In this document: in pieces, positions 11,725 through 23,249 of the stretch | Position numbering within the stretch: the stretch's first letter is position 1 | Layout of the letters: each line of letters opens with the position of its first letter | Assembly: GCA_003508835.1 (NCBI GenBank) | Contig: PUFA01000286.1 | Coordinates: 620,001-684,000, forward strand | Length of the DNA: 64,000 bases | Direction: 5' to 3' | DNA from: Eonycteris spelaea | Lineage: Eukaryota; Chordata; Mammalia; Chiroptera; Pteropodidae | Made by a program: the position numbers and the translations under genes | The notes under the pieces: model-generated | The model's input: the letters and a program-made list of their open reading frames with translations, nothing else | Database searches by the model: none | What the model was told of the DNA's origin: nothing

Positions 11725-12200
11725 ACACAATTGTGTATAAAAGAAGGAGATCCTGTCATTTGGAACAATATGGATGAAACTGGAGGACATTGTGCTAAAT
11801 GAAATAAGCCAGACCTAGAAAGAAAAAAATTGCATGGTCTCATTTACATGTGGTGCCAAATACATAGAAGCAAAGTTGAATGCTGGTCCCCAGGGGCAGG
11901 AAAGTGGGTAAAATGGGGGGATGTTGGTCAAAGGTGCATAGCTGCAGTTATGTAGGATGAATGAGTCTAAAGATTTAATGTGCAGTGTGATGACTACAAT
12001 TAGCAGCACTGACTTGAACACTGGAAATTTGCTAGCAGTTGATGTCAGGTGCTCCCACCACACAAACACACTTAAAAGGGTGACCGTGTGAGGAGATAGC
12101 TATATCAGTCGACTGGTAACCATTTCACTACGTATATCAAATCATGTTGCACACTTAAACATATACAATTTTTATTTTAAAAATTATAAATAAAACTTAA
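11725..12200 (+). mobile_element. Old L1 3' end
   Basis: AATATGGATGAAACTGGAGG, AATGAAATAAGCCAGACCTA and the A/T-rich tail near 12,160-12,200 are L1 3' features. Confidence 0.75.
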
Positions 12201-12410
12201 AAGATATGTATAAATGCAAACTATGCATAAATATAAAATTTGGCATGGGGCCTTCACAAGAGCCAGAGCAGGCTTGGGGCCTTGAAGCATACACTCCATC
12301 CACGCCTCAGGGGTGTGTCTGGATTCCCTCTAATGGGTGTGACACTCATTTGCGGCAGCAGGACCCTTTCAGCCACTGGACTGGCTTCCCCCTAAAAGGC
12401 AGCAGCTCAC

Positions 12411-12649
12411 CCTCACTTTGTCCAGTTCCTTGGCCTTCGCATACAGGCTGTGGCTGGTGTTCAGCAAATTGAAAATGGGCTTGTGCCATAGGCTGTTCAG
12501 CAACCATTTAGAGAAATTGCTGACGTGGTACTTCCTGAAGTCCCACATAGTTAGGATCCGTGCAGGGAGGCAGGACTCTGCGTATGAGTGGCAGCAGTCA
12601 CAGAAATACTTGCCTAGGTATTCGCAGTACCGGAGCCGCTTCACAAACT
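12411..12649 (-). CDS. RUBCNL: RUBCNL coding exon 9, RH domain core, intact
   Basis: The 239-bp exon has acceptor ttatgcag and donor GTG AGG|gtgagc. It encodes KFVKRLRYCEYLGKYFCDCC, HSYAESCLPARILTMWDFRK, YHVSNFSKWLLNSLWHKPIF and NLLNTSHSLYAKAKELDKVR. The C...CDCCH cluster is a hallmark of Rubicon/PACER proteins. It is fully open and close to human throughout. Confidence 0.97.
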
Positions 12650-12934
12650 CTGCATAACACATAGGGGATGAGCACAAATCAGCTGATGTAGAAAACCTAA
12701 CCTCAGTGGCCCCACCTCCAATTCCACCCAAGGGTCAAGACTTGGATTGCTGCTTACATGCTGCAAAAGCCATACTCAACTTCATAGCAGCTGGGAAAGC
12801 ACCTGGCAAGGACTTGGAAGCCTTAAATCATGGCCATTCATGAGCTTTGCTTTTGTGGAACAATGTCAGAAAAATAGAACTTATACAAAGTACGGCTAGA
12901 TTTGGGAAATGGGCGTTGTAAACTGCGGTGTAGC

Positions 12935-13140
12935 CAAAAGAGCATGAGATTTGGGGTCTGGACATTTAGTGGGAGTCCGGACTCTGCCTCTCACTGGCAG
13001 GAAGGCAAAGGGCAAGTTAGAATCTCTTCATGCTAACTGTCCTGAAGCCACAGAGGCGACTACGAACTGTATTACAGGATATCATACATATAAAAAGTGC
13101 TTTGTAAATTGTAAAGCACCATATATACACTGTTAGAAAT
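12935..13140 (+). mobile_element. MIR SINE
   Basis: GGACTCTGCCTCTCACTGGC and GGCAAGTTAGAATCTCTTCA, then AAAAGTGCTTTGTAAATTGT fit MIR. Confidence 0.6.
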
Positions 13141-13159
13141 AGCACCCAAAAGAATTCCT

Positions 13160-13687
13160 GGATAAATCAGTGAGGAAAAAAATACAAAAATGTACAAAGG
13201 ATAAGAATAGGCAATACATAGAAAGAAGAAATACACATAAGCAGTAAAGATGTGAAAAACACTCCACCTCGATAACAAAGACGTGCATATTAAAAGAGTG
13301 AAATAGTTGGTTTTGCCGCAGATTGTCACACATTTAGAGGATCCAGAGCTGGTGAGGTGTAGAGGGGCGGGCACTCACTCACAGTGCTGACAGGAGAGTT
13401 ATCTCTGAGGGGACGCTTGCATGATATGCTTCAATGCTTAACCAAGCAGCATGAATCCTAATGCTATGACATCAGACAGAAATGCTAACACGCGCCAAGG
13501 AGATACAGAAAGATGTTCATCACAGTACATTTATGATGAAAGGGTGGGGAGTAACCTAAATATTTATTAAGAAGCAACTGGATAAATAAGTGTGGTGCAC
13601 TCCACAGTGAAATGCCAGAGCCAATAAAATGCGTGGAGAGCATAGGCAGTGGACATACAGTAACAGGTATGTATCATGTGATTTTGA

Positions 13688-13722
<35 letters not shown>

Positions 13723-13890
13723 ATATACAGTCTAAAAGGACCCCTACAAAAAAGTCGACAGCCAATAATTCTGGAGGGTAGAGGAAAGGAATTTTGCTCT
13801 TTGCATTTTTTAATTTGCCAAAATGAACATGTGTTGCTTTTGGAAACATCTCCAACAAAATATATTGACAAGCAAAAGATATAAGACTAA
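13160..13890 (+). mobile_element. Old L1 (L1ME-like) 3' end
   Basis: Matches an L1M 3' region: GAGATACAGAAAGATGTTCA, GAAGCAACTGGATAAATAAG and GTGCACTCCACAGTGAAATG. It contains a (TTTTG)n tract at 13,690-13,719. Confidence 0.65.
13690..13719. repeat. (TTTTG)n microsatellite
   Basis: About five TTTTG units inside the old L1. Confidence 0.9.
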
Positions 13891-14014
13891 TGTAACAAAT
13901 ACCTGGTTACCTATTACCCAGATAAAGAAAGAAAAAAGCAATTCAGTTAAATCTAGGATAAATCTAACATGAACTGAAGTTCATATTTATCATTCACCAT
14001 TTGGCTCAGATTAG

Positions 14015-14110
14015 CTGACACAGGATATGAGGATTAAATGAAATAATGACGGCAAAGCAGCTACCACAGTGCCCAGCACACTGTAGATTCTAAATATAAT
14101 TTCCCTATAA
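14015..14110 (+). mobile_element. MIR SINE 3' part
   Basis: GATATGAGGATTAAATGAAA and CCACAGTGCCCAGCACACTG. Confidence 0.65.
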
Positions 14111-14147
14111 CCATTTTACAAATAAATAAGGTCTGCGTGACCACAAG

Positions 14148-14350
14148 AGCAAGACTTTATTGAACACTTGATCTGTGTTACTCACTGATTACATATCTTA
14201 CATATGCTATATCATTCTGTGCTCAAACTCTATGAGGTCAGGACTATTACTTACACCATTTCACTGATAAAAGCACAAGACAGGAGGTTAAATCACATGC
14301 CAGAGGCACACAAAAAGTAAGCAGGCAAGCAGAATTCCAACCCAAGTCTG
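14148..14350 (-). mobile_element. MIR SINE
   Basis: TTATTGAACACTTGATCTGT, CTCTATGAGGTCAGGACTAT and GGAGGTTAAATCACATGCCA fit the MIR reverse strand. With the previous entry the two MIRs face each other. Confidence 0.75.
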
Positions 14351-14501
14351 GACTGGGGAAACTCCGACTTTTAGCCAGCATATCCCACTCCTCCTCTGCC
14401 GCATTCAGTGGAGGAGAAAGGCAAGGAGCTGATGCACTTGCAACAAATTATTCTGAAACCTAGGTCACACTCAGTTGAGTTTTAAATACCAACAAAAATA
14501 C

Positions 14502-15177
14502 AGTTGATTCTTATTATCCGTAGCAGTTACTGTTCTATAAAGTTGCCGTGAACACTGAATTAAGTGAATACCGAAGCATTGTTCCTGGGGTGTAAAATAC
14601 AGAGTTGGGTTCCTGTGAGTCTCTCAAAACATTTTCATCAATTGATCAACACACAACCTTGTTTTATGTATGTTTTCTTTTTAAAGACATGGCACTCAAT
14701 ACATTTTGTTGATTCTTATCATTGATTTAGGGCCAACAACACTATCACTCATGTCTGAAGGCAGTTGATCCAATGCACATAGTTTCTCTGTAAGGTACCT
14801 TACAGCCTTCTTGTGTTCAGGAATCCTAGACAGCACTTCAGAGGTATGCTTGGTGCCCTTTTAAATAGCGAAATCACCAACAAAAGGCACAAAAATGTTT
14901 GTTTGTTTGTTTGTTTTTAAAAGGCACTAAATAGACTGTCAAAAGGATTTGTTTACTGTATGAGCTAAAAAAAGGCAGAGTATGGCTTTGTTCAACTTCA
15001 GATGGAAATGCAGGTATCAAGCAACTCAAATTTCAGATGACAAATTTTTCAGTGTTTTGTGCATATCTGTGAAAAGACTATGAAAACACGGTGAGTGTAG
15101 ATTTTGTAGTTACAAATAAATGTTAGGGAGCAAATGGATTCACAAATATGGAATTTTTGAATAATGAGAGTTAAGTG
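14502..15177 (-). mobile_element. Tigger-family DNA transposon (non-autonomous)
   Basis: Terminal inverted repeats CAGTTGATTCTTATTATCCG and ...TGAATAATGAGAGTTAA. Internal Tigger sequence includes GTCTGAAGGCAGTTGATCCA and TAGCGAAATCACCAACAAAA. It contains a short (GTTT)n at 14,898-14,918. Confidence 0.75.
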
Positions 15178-15706
15178 CAAGTGCATACATACATACGGTA
15201 TTATGCAACTGAATTAGTTATGTGATCTGTCTTTAGGGTTGACAAATTATTTGTTTAGAACTTATTAAGTACCTAGTAATTATGTCTGTGCTCTAAAATT
15301 TGACATTTTGAAAAGTCTATTGTTTTGCATCTATTTCCCACTCTGGATTAAGGTCTCTGATGTGGTAGATAAGAAGTATTATTTTGTTAATGACAGAGCC
15401 TTGATACATTTTATATTAAATGGGCAAAAAGGGAGGTATACCCTGGTTCCTGTACTCTGCATTTCTGATCAAACTTAGCAAGATGGAAAGAGAAAGGAGA
15501 ACAGAAAAGGCCTATAAATTTTCTGATATAATTCATTTTTCCCTAACATCTAAAATCCTAACATTTTAACATCCAGTTACTCACTTATCAAATTTCATTG
15601 AATATTATACTAAGCATTGTATTATTAATACAGAATAAATTATGTCCATCTTTTTCGATTTCCTCATTCCTTTAATTAAAACAAAACAAAACAAAGCACC
15701 CTAGAC

Positions 15707-15893
15707 CAGTGGTTCTCAACCAGGAATGGTTTTTCACCCCAAGGGACATTTGGAAATGTCTAGAGACATTTTTGGTTGTCACAATGGGGAGCTGCTAGTG
15801 ACATCTAGTGATGCTGTAAATATCCTACTATGCACAGGACAGCTCCCCACAACAAAGTTGATCATGCTGAGGCTAAGAAACTCTGCTCTAAAA
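15707..15893 (+). mobile_element. MER5A hAT-Charlie element
   Basis: CAGTGGTTCTCAACCAGGAA start, AGACATTTTTGGTTGTCACA inside and GAGGCTAAGAAACTCTG end match MER5A nearly full length. Confidence 0.85.
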
Positions 15894-15960
15894 CACAATT
15901 CTTCTCATTTTAGGAAAAGTCAATGTCATAGAAAAGAAAATAAGAGGCAAAAATTCTAGA

Positions 15961-16172
15961 ACAGAGCTGTCCAACAGAACTTTTTGTGAGGATGGAAATG
16001 CTCTATATTTGTGCTGTCAAAAACAGTAGCTACTAGTCGCATGTGGCTATTGAGCACTTGAAATGTAGCTAGCATCACTGAAAAACTGGATTTTTAATTT
16101 CAATGAATTTAAATTTAATTTTAAGTCGCCACATGCGATAGTGGCTATTATACTGGATAGTGCAGTTCTAGA
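15961..16172 (+). mobile_element. hAT-Charlie MITE
   Basis: AGAGCTGTCCAACAGAACTT start, TGTGGCTATTGAGCACTTGA inside and GGATAGTGCAGTTCTAG end form inverted termini of a known type of short hAT element. The exact family name is uncertain. Confidence 0.75.
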
Positions 16173-16439
16173 ATAAAGCTGACTAAAGAGAAATAAATAA
16201 ATGCAATGGATGAAATTTGGTTGGAACCTAGATGGAAAACTTAGCTATAAAAGACATCTTAAGACAACAAATATGAACTAGTATTAGCTAATATTAAAGA
16301 ATTGTTATTTTGTTTGGCAAGATAACTGTTTATAAACTTTATTGTTAGGACATGCTAAAGTATTAAAGGGTAAAATGTCATGTTTTCTGTTATTCACTTT
16401 TCATGTGCCTTGGTGTGTATGAGACTGGAGGAAACTAAG

Positions 16440-16708
16440 GAGACTAAGGAGACATGAAAATTAAATTCAGTGTGGAATTCTGGATTGGACCCTGAAACAG
16501 ATCAAGGTCATTAGTGAAATCTGAATAAAGTCTATAGTTAGTTAACAGGATTGTATCAATGCTAATTTCTCAGTTTTAATAATTAAACTGTAATTATTAT
16601 GTTAACATTAGGGGAAGCTGGGTAAAGGGTATACAGGATGTCTATACTATTTTTGCAGCTCTTCTTTAAGTCTAAAATGATCTCAAAATAAATAATTTTT
16701 AATAATTA
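16440..16708 (+). mobile_element. Old L1 (L1ME-like) 3' end
   Basis: AGGGGAAGCTGGGTAAAGGG, GTCTATACTATTTTTGCAGC and CTCAAAATAAATAATTTTTA are the ancient L1ME tail. Confidence 0.75.
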
Positions 16709-16774
16709 TCCTAAGGACCATAGAAATTTCACAGGAAAAGTCCAAAAATTATTTAAATGGTTGATAATGCTTCC

Positions 16775-17150
16775 ATAATATATGCTCTGCCTACCTCTAC
16801 AGGAGATTTTCTCCTCTCATTCTTCCTCTCCAGTCACACAGGATTTCTTTGCAATAGCCTCAGACCCTTTGCACATGGTGACTCCCCTCCATCTCACCAC
16901 CCCCGCCCCCACACACATACACACTCTTCTGTGGATAATCACTTCCTTACAAAACTTCTTACTCCCAGTCCTCCAAGCCCAGATTAAGTTCCCTTGCAAT
17001 AAATCACATAGCACAAGTTGACTTTTCTCTTTTGTTGCATGCATCATCCTTGTTATTTACTTGGCTGATGACTATACCTTCCTGTAAGCAAGCTCCATGA
17101 GAGAAGGATCCATGATTCTATCAATAGTGCAGGCATACATCTCCATATCT
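16775..17150 (+). mobile_element. L2 LINE fragment
   Basis: CAGACCCTTTGCACATGGTG, TCACTTCCTTACAAAACTTC and GCAAGCTCCATGAGAGAAGG resemble the L2 3' region. Confidence 0.55.
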
Positions 17151-17664
17151 GAAAAACTTAGGGAAGTACTTAAAAAGTTAGTGGAATGTGTTCATGGTTT
17201 CTGATTGTGCATTCAATATTTATTGAGGCACCAGAATATAGTGGTTAATCAAATAGACATGGTCCCTACTAAACTATCTGGGAAGATGAATTACTTAAAT
17301 AAAATTAGTTACAGCTGTGGTACATGGCAGGCATTATCATCCAACTGCTTGAAGGAAGCCCAGATAGATTTCTGCTATCTATGTTGATTTCTTGAGGTGG
17401 AGGTCCTCAGAACCTCTTTCCTCCAAGACTGCCTACAAAGGCCAAGGGAACCCTTTCCAGCGAATCTCCTCCTCCTGGTCTTCCCCAGATCAGACCTATG
17501 GACACTCTCACAGCAAAACAAGTGATTCCCAGTCCCAAGTGGGCAACTTGTATTTCTGACTGGGGAAAGCCTGATAGCTTATGCCTCAGTGGGCCCAGGA
17601 ATGATCCCCTCAGGTCACTACCCCAAACCCTGTCAGAAGGGTTTGGCCAGCTCCTTGGTAAGCC

Positions 17665-17900
17665 ATTTAGTCATTCAACAAATTTATCTTTTGAGGATCA
17701 ACTGTGTGCCAGGTACCCTTGTAGGAGCAGAGGATAAAGCAGTGAATGAATCACATTTGTCCTCATGGAACTTAGAATCTAGTGAGGAAGACAGACAATA
17801 AAAACAGTAAAACCTGAAAGGGTATTTTAGGAAGTTAAGTGTTAGGATGAAAAATAAGAAAGAAGGTAATATGATGCATACATGTGTATGTTTATGGCAA
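17665..17900 (-). mobile_element. L2 LINE 3' end
   Basis: TCATTCAACAAATTTATCTT, GTGTGCCAGGTACCCTTGTA and CCTCATGGAACTTAGAATCT match the reversed L2 3' end. A smaller similar piece is at 17,210-17,300. Confidence 0.7.
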
Positions 17901-18302
17901 GGTGGACATTTTCAAAAGGGCAGCCAGGAAAAATCTCATAACTTTTTAGTGAAATGTAAAGACATAAGGGAACCAGGCTTGGTGGGAGGGATTCCAGGAA
18001 GAGAAAACCACAAATGCAAATCTGAGTTGGGAGTGAGCCTGCCACCTTCAAGGACCAGCAGGAAGGCCATGTGGCTAGAGCTGAGTGCCCAATGGGGAGG
18101 CAACTAGGAGATGAGACTGAGAGGCTAGTCACATAGCGCTAAAGGTAATGATGGCCTCTTCATGAAAAAGAGGGCAATGTAATGAAGCTCTTCTACTAAC
18201 TTCTCATCAAAGACACCCCTCACACAATCAAAGTGCTGCCAGCTTTGTTACTCCTCTGCCCTGTCATTGTATAATAAGCAGGCAGTCCTTTTTCATACTT
18301 AC

Positions 18303-18367
18303 TAGGTTCTATTGGAGTTCCACACCCAGCACAGGAAAAATTCTGGGTTGCTACCACAAGATCCCTC
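18303..18367 (-). CDS. RUBCNL: RUBCNL coding exon 8, start of RH domain, intact
   Basis: The 65-bp exon has acceptor gtactcag and donor CCT A|gtaagt. It encodes RDLVVATQNFSCAGCGTPIEP. The CAGC motif supplies the first two zinc-binding cysteines of the Rubicon-homology domain (family knowledge). Phases fit exon 7's native phase and exon 9. Confidence 0.95.
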
Positions 18368-19358
18368 CTGAGTACAAAAAACAATAACCGTTAAATTTCA
18401 GAAAAGTCCAGTGGAGCATTTTTCCCCCCACTGATTAAATTGACATCATAATTTTTTTCTTGACTTGGGGCCAAATTAATGTCATTTTTCATTTGGGAAA
18501 GAAATAGAATTTTTCAATACAGTTTTCTAGTTGTATTCTCTGGGTCTTTTAATAGCCCTTGCTACCACCAAAGCAGAAGTCAGTATCAGAAATAACACTT
18601 CCACTAGGGATCTTGAAAGACTTCTTGCTTCTCACTGCCCATGAACAGGATCCTCTCTCCAGAGAGAACTAGAAATGGGTAATGCAGAGAGAAAAAAATT
18701 GAGGTAGATGAGATAACAAAAGGCTATGTACTGGGAAGTTCACAAATGGATCCAAAGAAATTTAGATGAATAAGAGATAATGTAAGACAAAACTATACAA
18801 CACTTCCAGTGAGAGACAGTCTAGTGAAGTGTTTTCCATTGAACTGTTGGTGCCACAATTTCACATTGATTTAGAAATACAAAGAAAGTTGTAAAATTCT
18901 GTTATAGTTTAGGGTCAGCAAAAATGGTCACAATAAAAATATCTTGTGCCTTTTAACTATAGGAGCTCTCCTCAGGATTATATTCCTTTACAAAAAATTT
19001 CTCCATTGATTTTTATTCCACATTTCAATAAAAATAAAATAGTCTTGTCTTTTAAAATTATCATAGATGATTTTTTTCAGATTCAATATTAGCCACTTAA
19101 AAAAATCCCCTTTAAGCCTATTTAATGTTCAGTTGCTATATAATATTTGTACTTAAGGATAAATTCTCAACTTGTCAAAACAAGGTGCCAAGAAAGCTAA
19201 CTCAGAAAAATATGGCCAATTTTCCTTTTCCTAAAACAAATTTTCCTTTGTTCCTCAGTGTACTTTTTTTCTTTCACATACTTCCACAAAGAGTCAGGTG
19301 GGAACCCTAACAACTTGTTTTAATTGGATTGGAGCCCCAAGCAGCTACCCAGACTTAC

Positions 19359-19503
19359 TTCAGTGGTGGATGAACATTAAATATGACTTGAAATCTAGGG
19401 GTGCCCAGTCTTCTGTCCCTCTGATCCTCGGTTTAAATTCAATTTCTTCTACTTTATCCACACTGGATTCAAAGTCTTTTTGGACACTCTCTTCACTTAC
19501 AAC
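19359..19503 (-). CDS. RUBCNL: RUBCNL coding exon 7, 1-bp deletion and premature TGA
   Basis: The acceptor ttatgcag precedes GTT GTA AGT GAA GAG (VVSEESVQKDFESSVDKVEE, then IEFKPRIRGTEDWAP). After GACTGGGCA there are four Cs where five are expected. The tail that should read PRFQVIFNVHPPLK is therefore out of frame and ends CAC CAC TGA, with the stop at 19,360-19,362. The length is 145 bp against an expected 146. The donor CTGAA|gtaagt is intact, and exon 8 needs the unshifted phase, so all downstream exons are out of frame. The deletion is in a short homopolymer, so read data should be consulted. Confidence 0.9.
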
Positions 19504-20408
19504 CTGCATAACACAAAAGGGAATTTAGGAACAACTTAAACAAGTATATTTCAGGTACTGAAATTTAAAAAGCATTCAAATGTGTTTCCAACATTAAAAT
19601 TTACCATGAAAAATGGAAACTGCTTTCAACTGAACTAAAGGACATGGCAAGAACCCTTCACAGATCTAAAGCCATATGTGAAAAAATTGCTCAAAATACC
19701 ACCCAGCTGAGACAACTTTTCTTAGTTCCTTAGTTTTTTTTGTTATGTCATCGTTTCCAGACTTTAGAATTACTAAGTAGATCACTGTGACCTGGAATGC
19801 TTTTATGCATAGCAGAAACCTTACCCTTCTTAGTCAATAGGCTGGCAGATGCTGCCAATCAGAAGCCCTGTGGTTGTCAGACTTCCCCAGAAATAGCTTT
19901 TTAAACCATTTCCCGTTTAGAAAAGTGCAGCTTGCTGCAGGCATTCACTTAACATCACACATAAGGAATGCTTCGTTTTCTGGGATTTGACATGTTCCAC
20001 GACTGAGAATTACTAAATTTTGTAAATAGAAATACTACTACTAAAAATAGAATGCTATAAATAGAATATCATTGGTTTCCAAAGACTATTGATATACTAA
20101 AGCAATGCAAAAATAAGAATAAAAGCAAAATATTTCATGGCAAACTTAGGGGTAAGGTTAGGACTGTAATCCACAAGTTATCTTGGGGTAAATGCTACAG
20201 CTGCAAGTGCCACAGTATTCTCCAGCAACCCAGGAATGGGCTAAAAACCATTATTCAGCTTAGCTCTCCTCCGAACTATCAAACTTGCCTATTAGCATTT
20301 AAAAATACAAACTCCTCAGATTAGCATTTTACAGGCTCCATAACTGGGCCACTATCATTCAAGCCTTATTTCCCAGGAAGATCATGCCCCTCTCCTCTGC
20401 CCACCACA

Positions 20409-21100
20409 CCTGTTAGGTAGCTAGTCAGACCAGAGAGACAGGGGAACAAAGAAATGGAGGCCCCAGCCTAGAGGTGGCCCAAAAAATACCTTATCAGTAA
20501 TTAGAGAATCCCTCCTGCATTCCCAGAAACAAAAGAGAGGAGGGCCATAAACTATAGCTAGTTTAATCCAGCTACAGATGCTTGAGCAGAAGGTACTACC
20601 AACTCAACCTGCCACAATCTCAACCTCTGATATCAATTATAATAATACCAGACTATGCCTGGAAGTTCATGAATATAATTATAATAGAGTGAATTCTGGG
20701 TAAGCGCATGCGCACTAGGCAAAGTGTTATATAGCAGCCAAGTGTCGATCAAAAAGGGGCTCACTTACCAATCACATAAGAATGCTTTTGTAACCTCCCA
20801 TTTCGGCCCTAATATAACACAGACATCCCCTCCCCCCACTCCCCATCCTCCCTCGCGGGTTACAGCTCTCCGTCTTCCCTGGCTGTAACTTGTTCCCCCA
20901 TGGGTATGTGTCCTCATTTCCTGTGGTTAGGTGGTTTTAGGTTCCACTCGTCTACCTCAAAATGTGCCTTTAATAAATAATACTTCCTATAACTGTCGCT
21001 GAGTGGAAATTCATTTCTTTATTAGTGATAAGAGCTGAGACCTGCGTATTACCAGAACTCTGATCTCCACAACGGTAAGTTTTTTGGTACTGTGGACTCA
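20409..21100 (+). mobile_element. ERV LTR, plus orientation
   Basis: An LTR-like block with CpG-containing U3, GTAAGCGCATGCGCACTAGG, a C-rich region, an AATAAATAATACTTCC polyadenylation region and a short U5. Its 3' part (20,893-21,100) recurs inverted at 21,251-21,455. The 5' boundary is approximate. It sits in the intron between exons 7 and 6. Confidence 0.6.
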
Positions 21101-21250
21101 GATGCTTTTTTCTTTTTTCTCAGTCAGCAAGCCAAGTTTCACCAGTCTTGGCTGGAGACTCTCTTTTCTCTCCTGAAGTTAGGGAACACGGACATCACCT
21201 TTCCCGGTGCTCACTCTAGCCGTGACTGTAAACGGGCCCTCTACAGTTGC

Positions 21251-21455
21251 TGTCCAAGCCATGGCACCAAAAAACTTATCGTTGAGGTCGGTAACACACA
21301 GGTCTCAGCTCTTACTACTGATAAAGAAATGAATTTCCACTCAGTGACCATTATGAGAAGTATTTATTAAAGGCATGTTTTGAGGTAGAAGATGGGTCAA
21401 GCCTAAAGCTGGCTAACCACGTGGGAATGAGGATATGTACCCCAGTAGGGGGGTG
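21251..21455 (-). mobile_element. ERV LTR 3' part, minus orientation
   Basis: Reverse complement of 20,893-21,100 with moderate divergence; it shares TGAGTGGAAATTCATTTCTT and AAGAGCTGAGACCTG. The LTR 3' ends point at each other across about 150 bases. Confidence 0.7.
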
Positions 21456-21679
21456 GGAGGTACAGGTCACATACACATAGATACACAAAACACATGTTAT
21501 CCAACCACACCAAATCACTCAGCTCAATATACAACCCATACACCTCCATGTCACTTTTGCTCCAACCGCCCTTGGCTTCCCCTACATTTCCAGAATGATT
21601 TTTGCCTGCCCTTATTTTAGCCTTTGCCACAAGATTTTCTTCCCACCACAGGCTGCATGCTGTCAGAGCATGTTCTACA

Positions 21680-21890
21680 GGGAAGCAGCCTGGACTTTCA
21701 AATCAGGTGGCCTGAGACACGATGCCTGCTCTACCATCGACTAGCCCTGCTGAGGATCTGGAACTAACACTTTAAAATAAAAATAGCATCTACCTAATAG
21801 GATATTTATAAGGATTAAAATGTGAATTGCTGAGCATAGTCCCTGGTGCATAATAACCATCAATAAATGTCAGATTCATTCTTCCTTTTG
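21680..21890 (+). mobile_element. MIR SINE
   Basis: AAGCAGCCTGGACTTTCAAA, TATTTATAAGGATTAAAATG and TAACCATCAATAAATGTCAG match MIR. It lies about 120 bases from exon 6. Confidence 0.7.
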
Positions 21891-22008
21891 AGTCCTCCCC
21901 CAACACCCAGTGACCACACTAGGAAACACATACATGTATGAAGTGAACAGAATGCAAAATGAGAATTTAGGAACTTACAATTCAAAGTCAACTTATTTTG
22001 ATACTTAC

Positions 22009-22141
22009 TATTGAGCCAGATGCATTCAGGGAACCAGCCAGCTGATAATTAACTTGTGACAACATCCAGCACTTCTGGAATACTTTGTATAATTCTTTGG
22101 CTATTAGCTCAGCAGAATTGAAGTTTGGCTCATAAATGATA
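22009..22141 (-). CDS. RUBCNL: RUBCNL coding exon 6, intact
   Basis: The 133-bp exon has acceptor acatttcag and donor TCA ATA|gtaagt. It encodes (S)IIYEPNFNSAELIAKELY, KVFQKCWMLSQVNYQLAG and SLNASGSI, which is very close to the human exon. No indel or stop is seen, and the phase-0 donor fits exon 7. Confidence 0.95.
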
Positions 22142-22359
22142 CTGAAATGTAAAAAATGTCAAAAAAATTAAAACTTTATTCATAAGAAGTAAGTAAAGGG
22201 TCTTCTTTTATTCTTCCCTTCAGTTATTCTTCCCTCTCCCAAGAAGTCAGAGGAGGCATCATATAAGAGGCATGCATCAACCATGTAGCAATAGTGATCT
22301 TATTCATTATAATTCCTCCATGCTCAACAGAGCAGCTTTTATTTATTGAGGATATGAAG

Positions 22360-22580
22360 ACTGGGAGGTATGGTGAAAAGAGCACTGGATTTAGAGACTT
22401 GAGTTCTAGTTCTACCTGTTATTTAACAGCACTGTGTCCTGAGGCACATTCCATCAAAATCTCATTTTCTACATCTATAAAATAGGGTTTTAAAATACTC
22501 TGTCTGGCCTATTCATGAGGATTAAATAAGAATGTATACAAAAGTCTTAAACACTTTAAAAACACTATAGAAATTTGAGT
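22360..22580 (+). mobile_element. MIR SINE
   Basis: GAGCACTGGATTTAGAGACT, GCACTGTGTCCTGAGGCACA and TTCATGAGGATTAAATAAGA. Confidence 0.75.
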
Positions 22581-22720
22581 GATAATTGTTTCATTTCTAT
22601 GTAGTAATCCTTGTCATTGGAGCTGGCTGACCTCAATCTGTCAAAGGCCCAGAGTGCACAGTGCTTCAGAGGTGATGGCCAAGGGGCCTGTGTGCAAGTG
22701 GACATTAAAAAGTTAGATAC

Positions 22721-22781
22721 CTCTTAGAGGTGCTGCAGGTACATCCACAGGTTTCTGTGGTATTGCTAAACTCTTCAAGTT
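22721..22781 (-). CDS. RUBCNL: RUBCNL coding exon 5, intact
   Basis: The 61-bp exon has acceptor tctcacag and donor AAG AG|gtatct. It encodes (E)LEEFSNTTETCGCTCSTSK, matching human ELGDFNDITETCSCSCSSSK. The cysteine-rich CxCxC spacing is kept. Phases fit both neighbours. Confidence 0.92.
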
Positions 22782-23249
22782 CTGTGAGAAAATAAAAGAA
22801 GGAGTAGAGATGTCTTTAAATCTGTTTTACTTAATCACAGTCAATTTTATAAGTACATGAAAATCGCTCCCTACACTTCAGAAGGAACCAACTTTCAGTA
22901 TCTCCACATACTTCAGGTTCTTTTGTGTTTCTATTATTAGACTACAACTAATGACCAAGATGAGATTTTAAAATATACTCATCTGAAATTTCTCCAAAAT
23001 ATAATTGAGAGGCCAAACAGACCATAATAAATATCTACTTTTGCTTTAATATCTGCAAATGAGATGAGAGATTCACTATTAAGACTTTTGAAAGAAGGAC
23101 TTTTTTTTTTATGTCAGGGATATAATCTGATTTTGGGAGAAGTTTCTCTGAACACTATTGTAATGTGGTATTACTTATGATGCACATCAATAGGTGGAGG
23201 GGACAGGAGTGAGGTAGTTGGTTATATCTAATGAGTTTCCAAATCTTAT

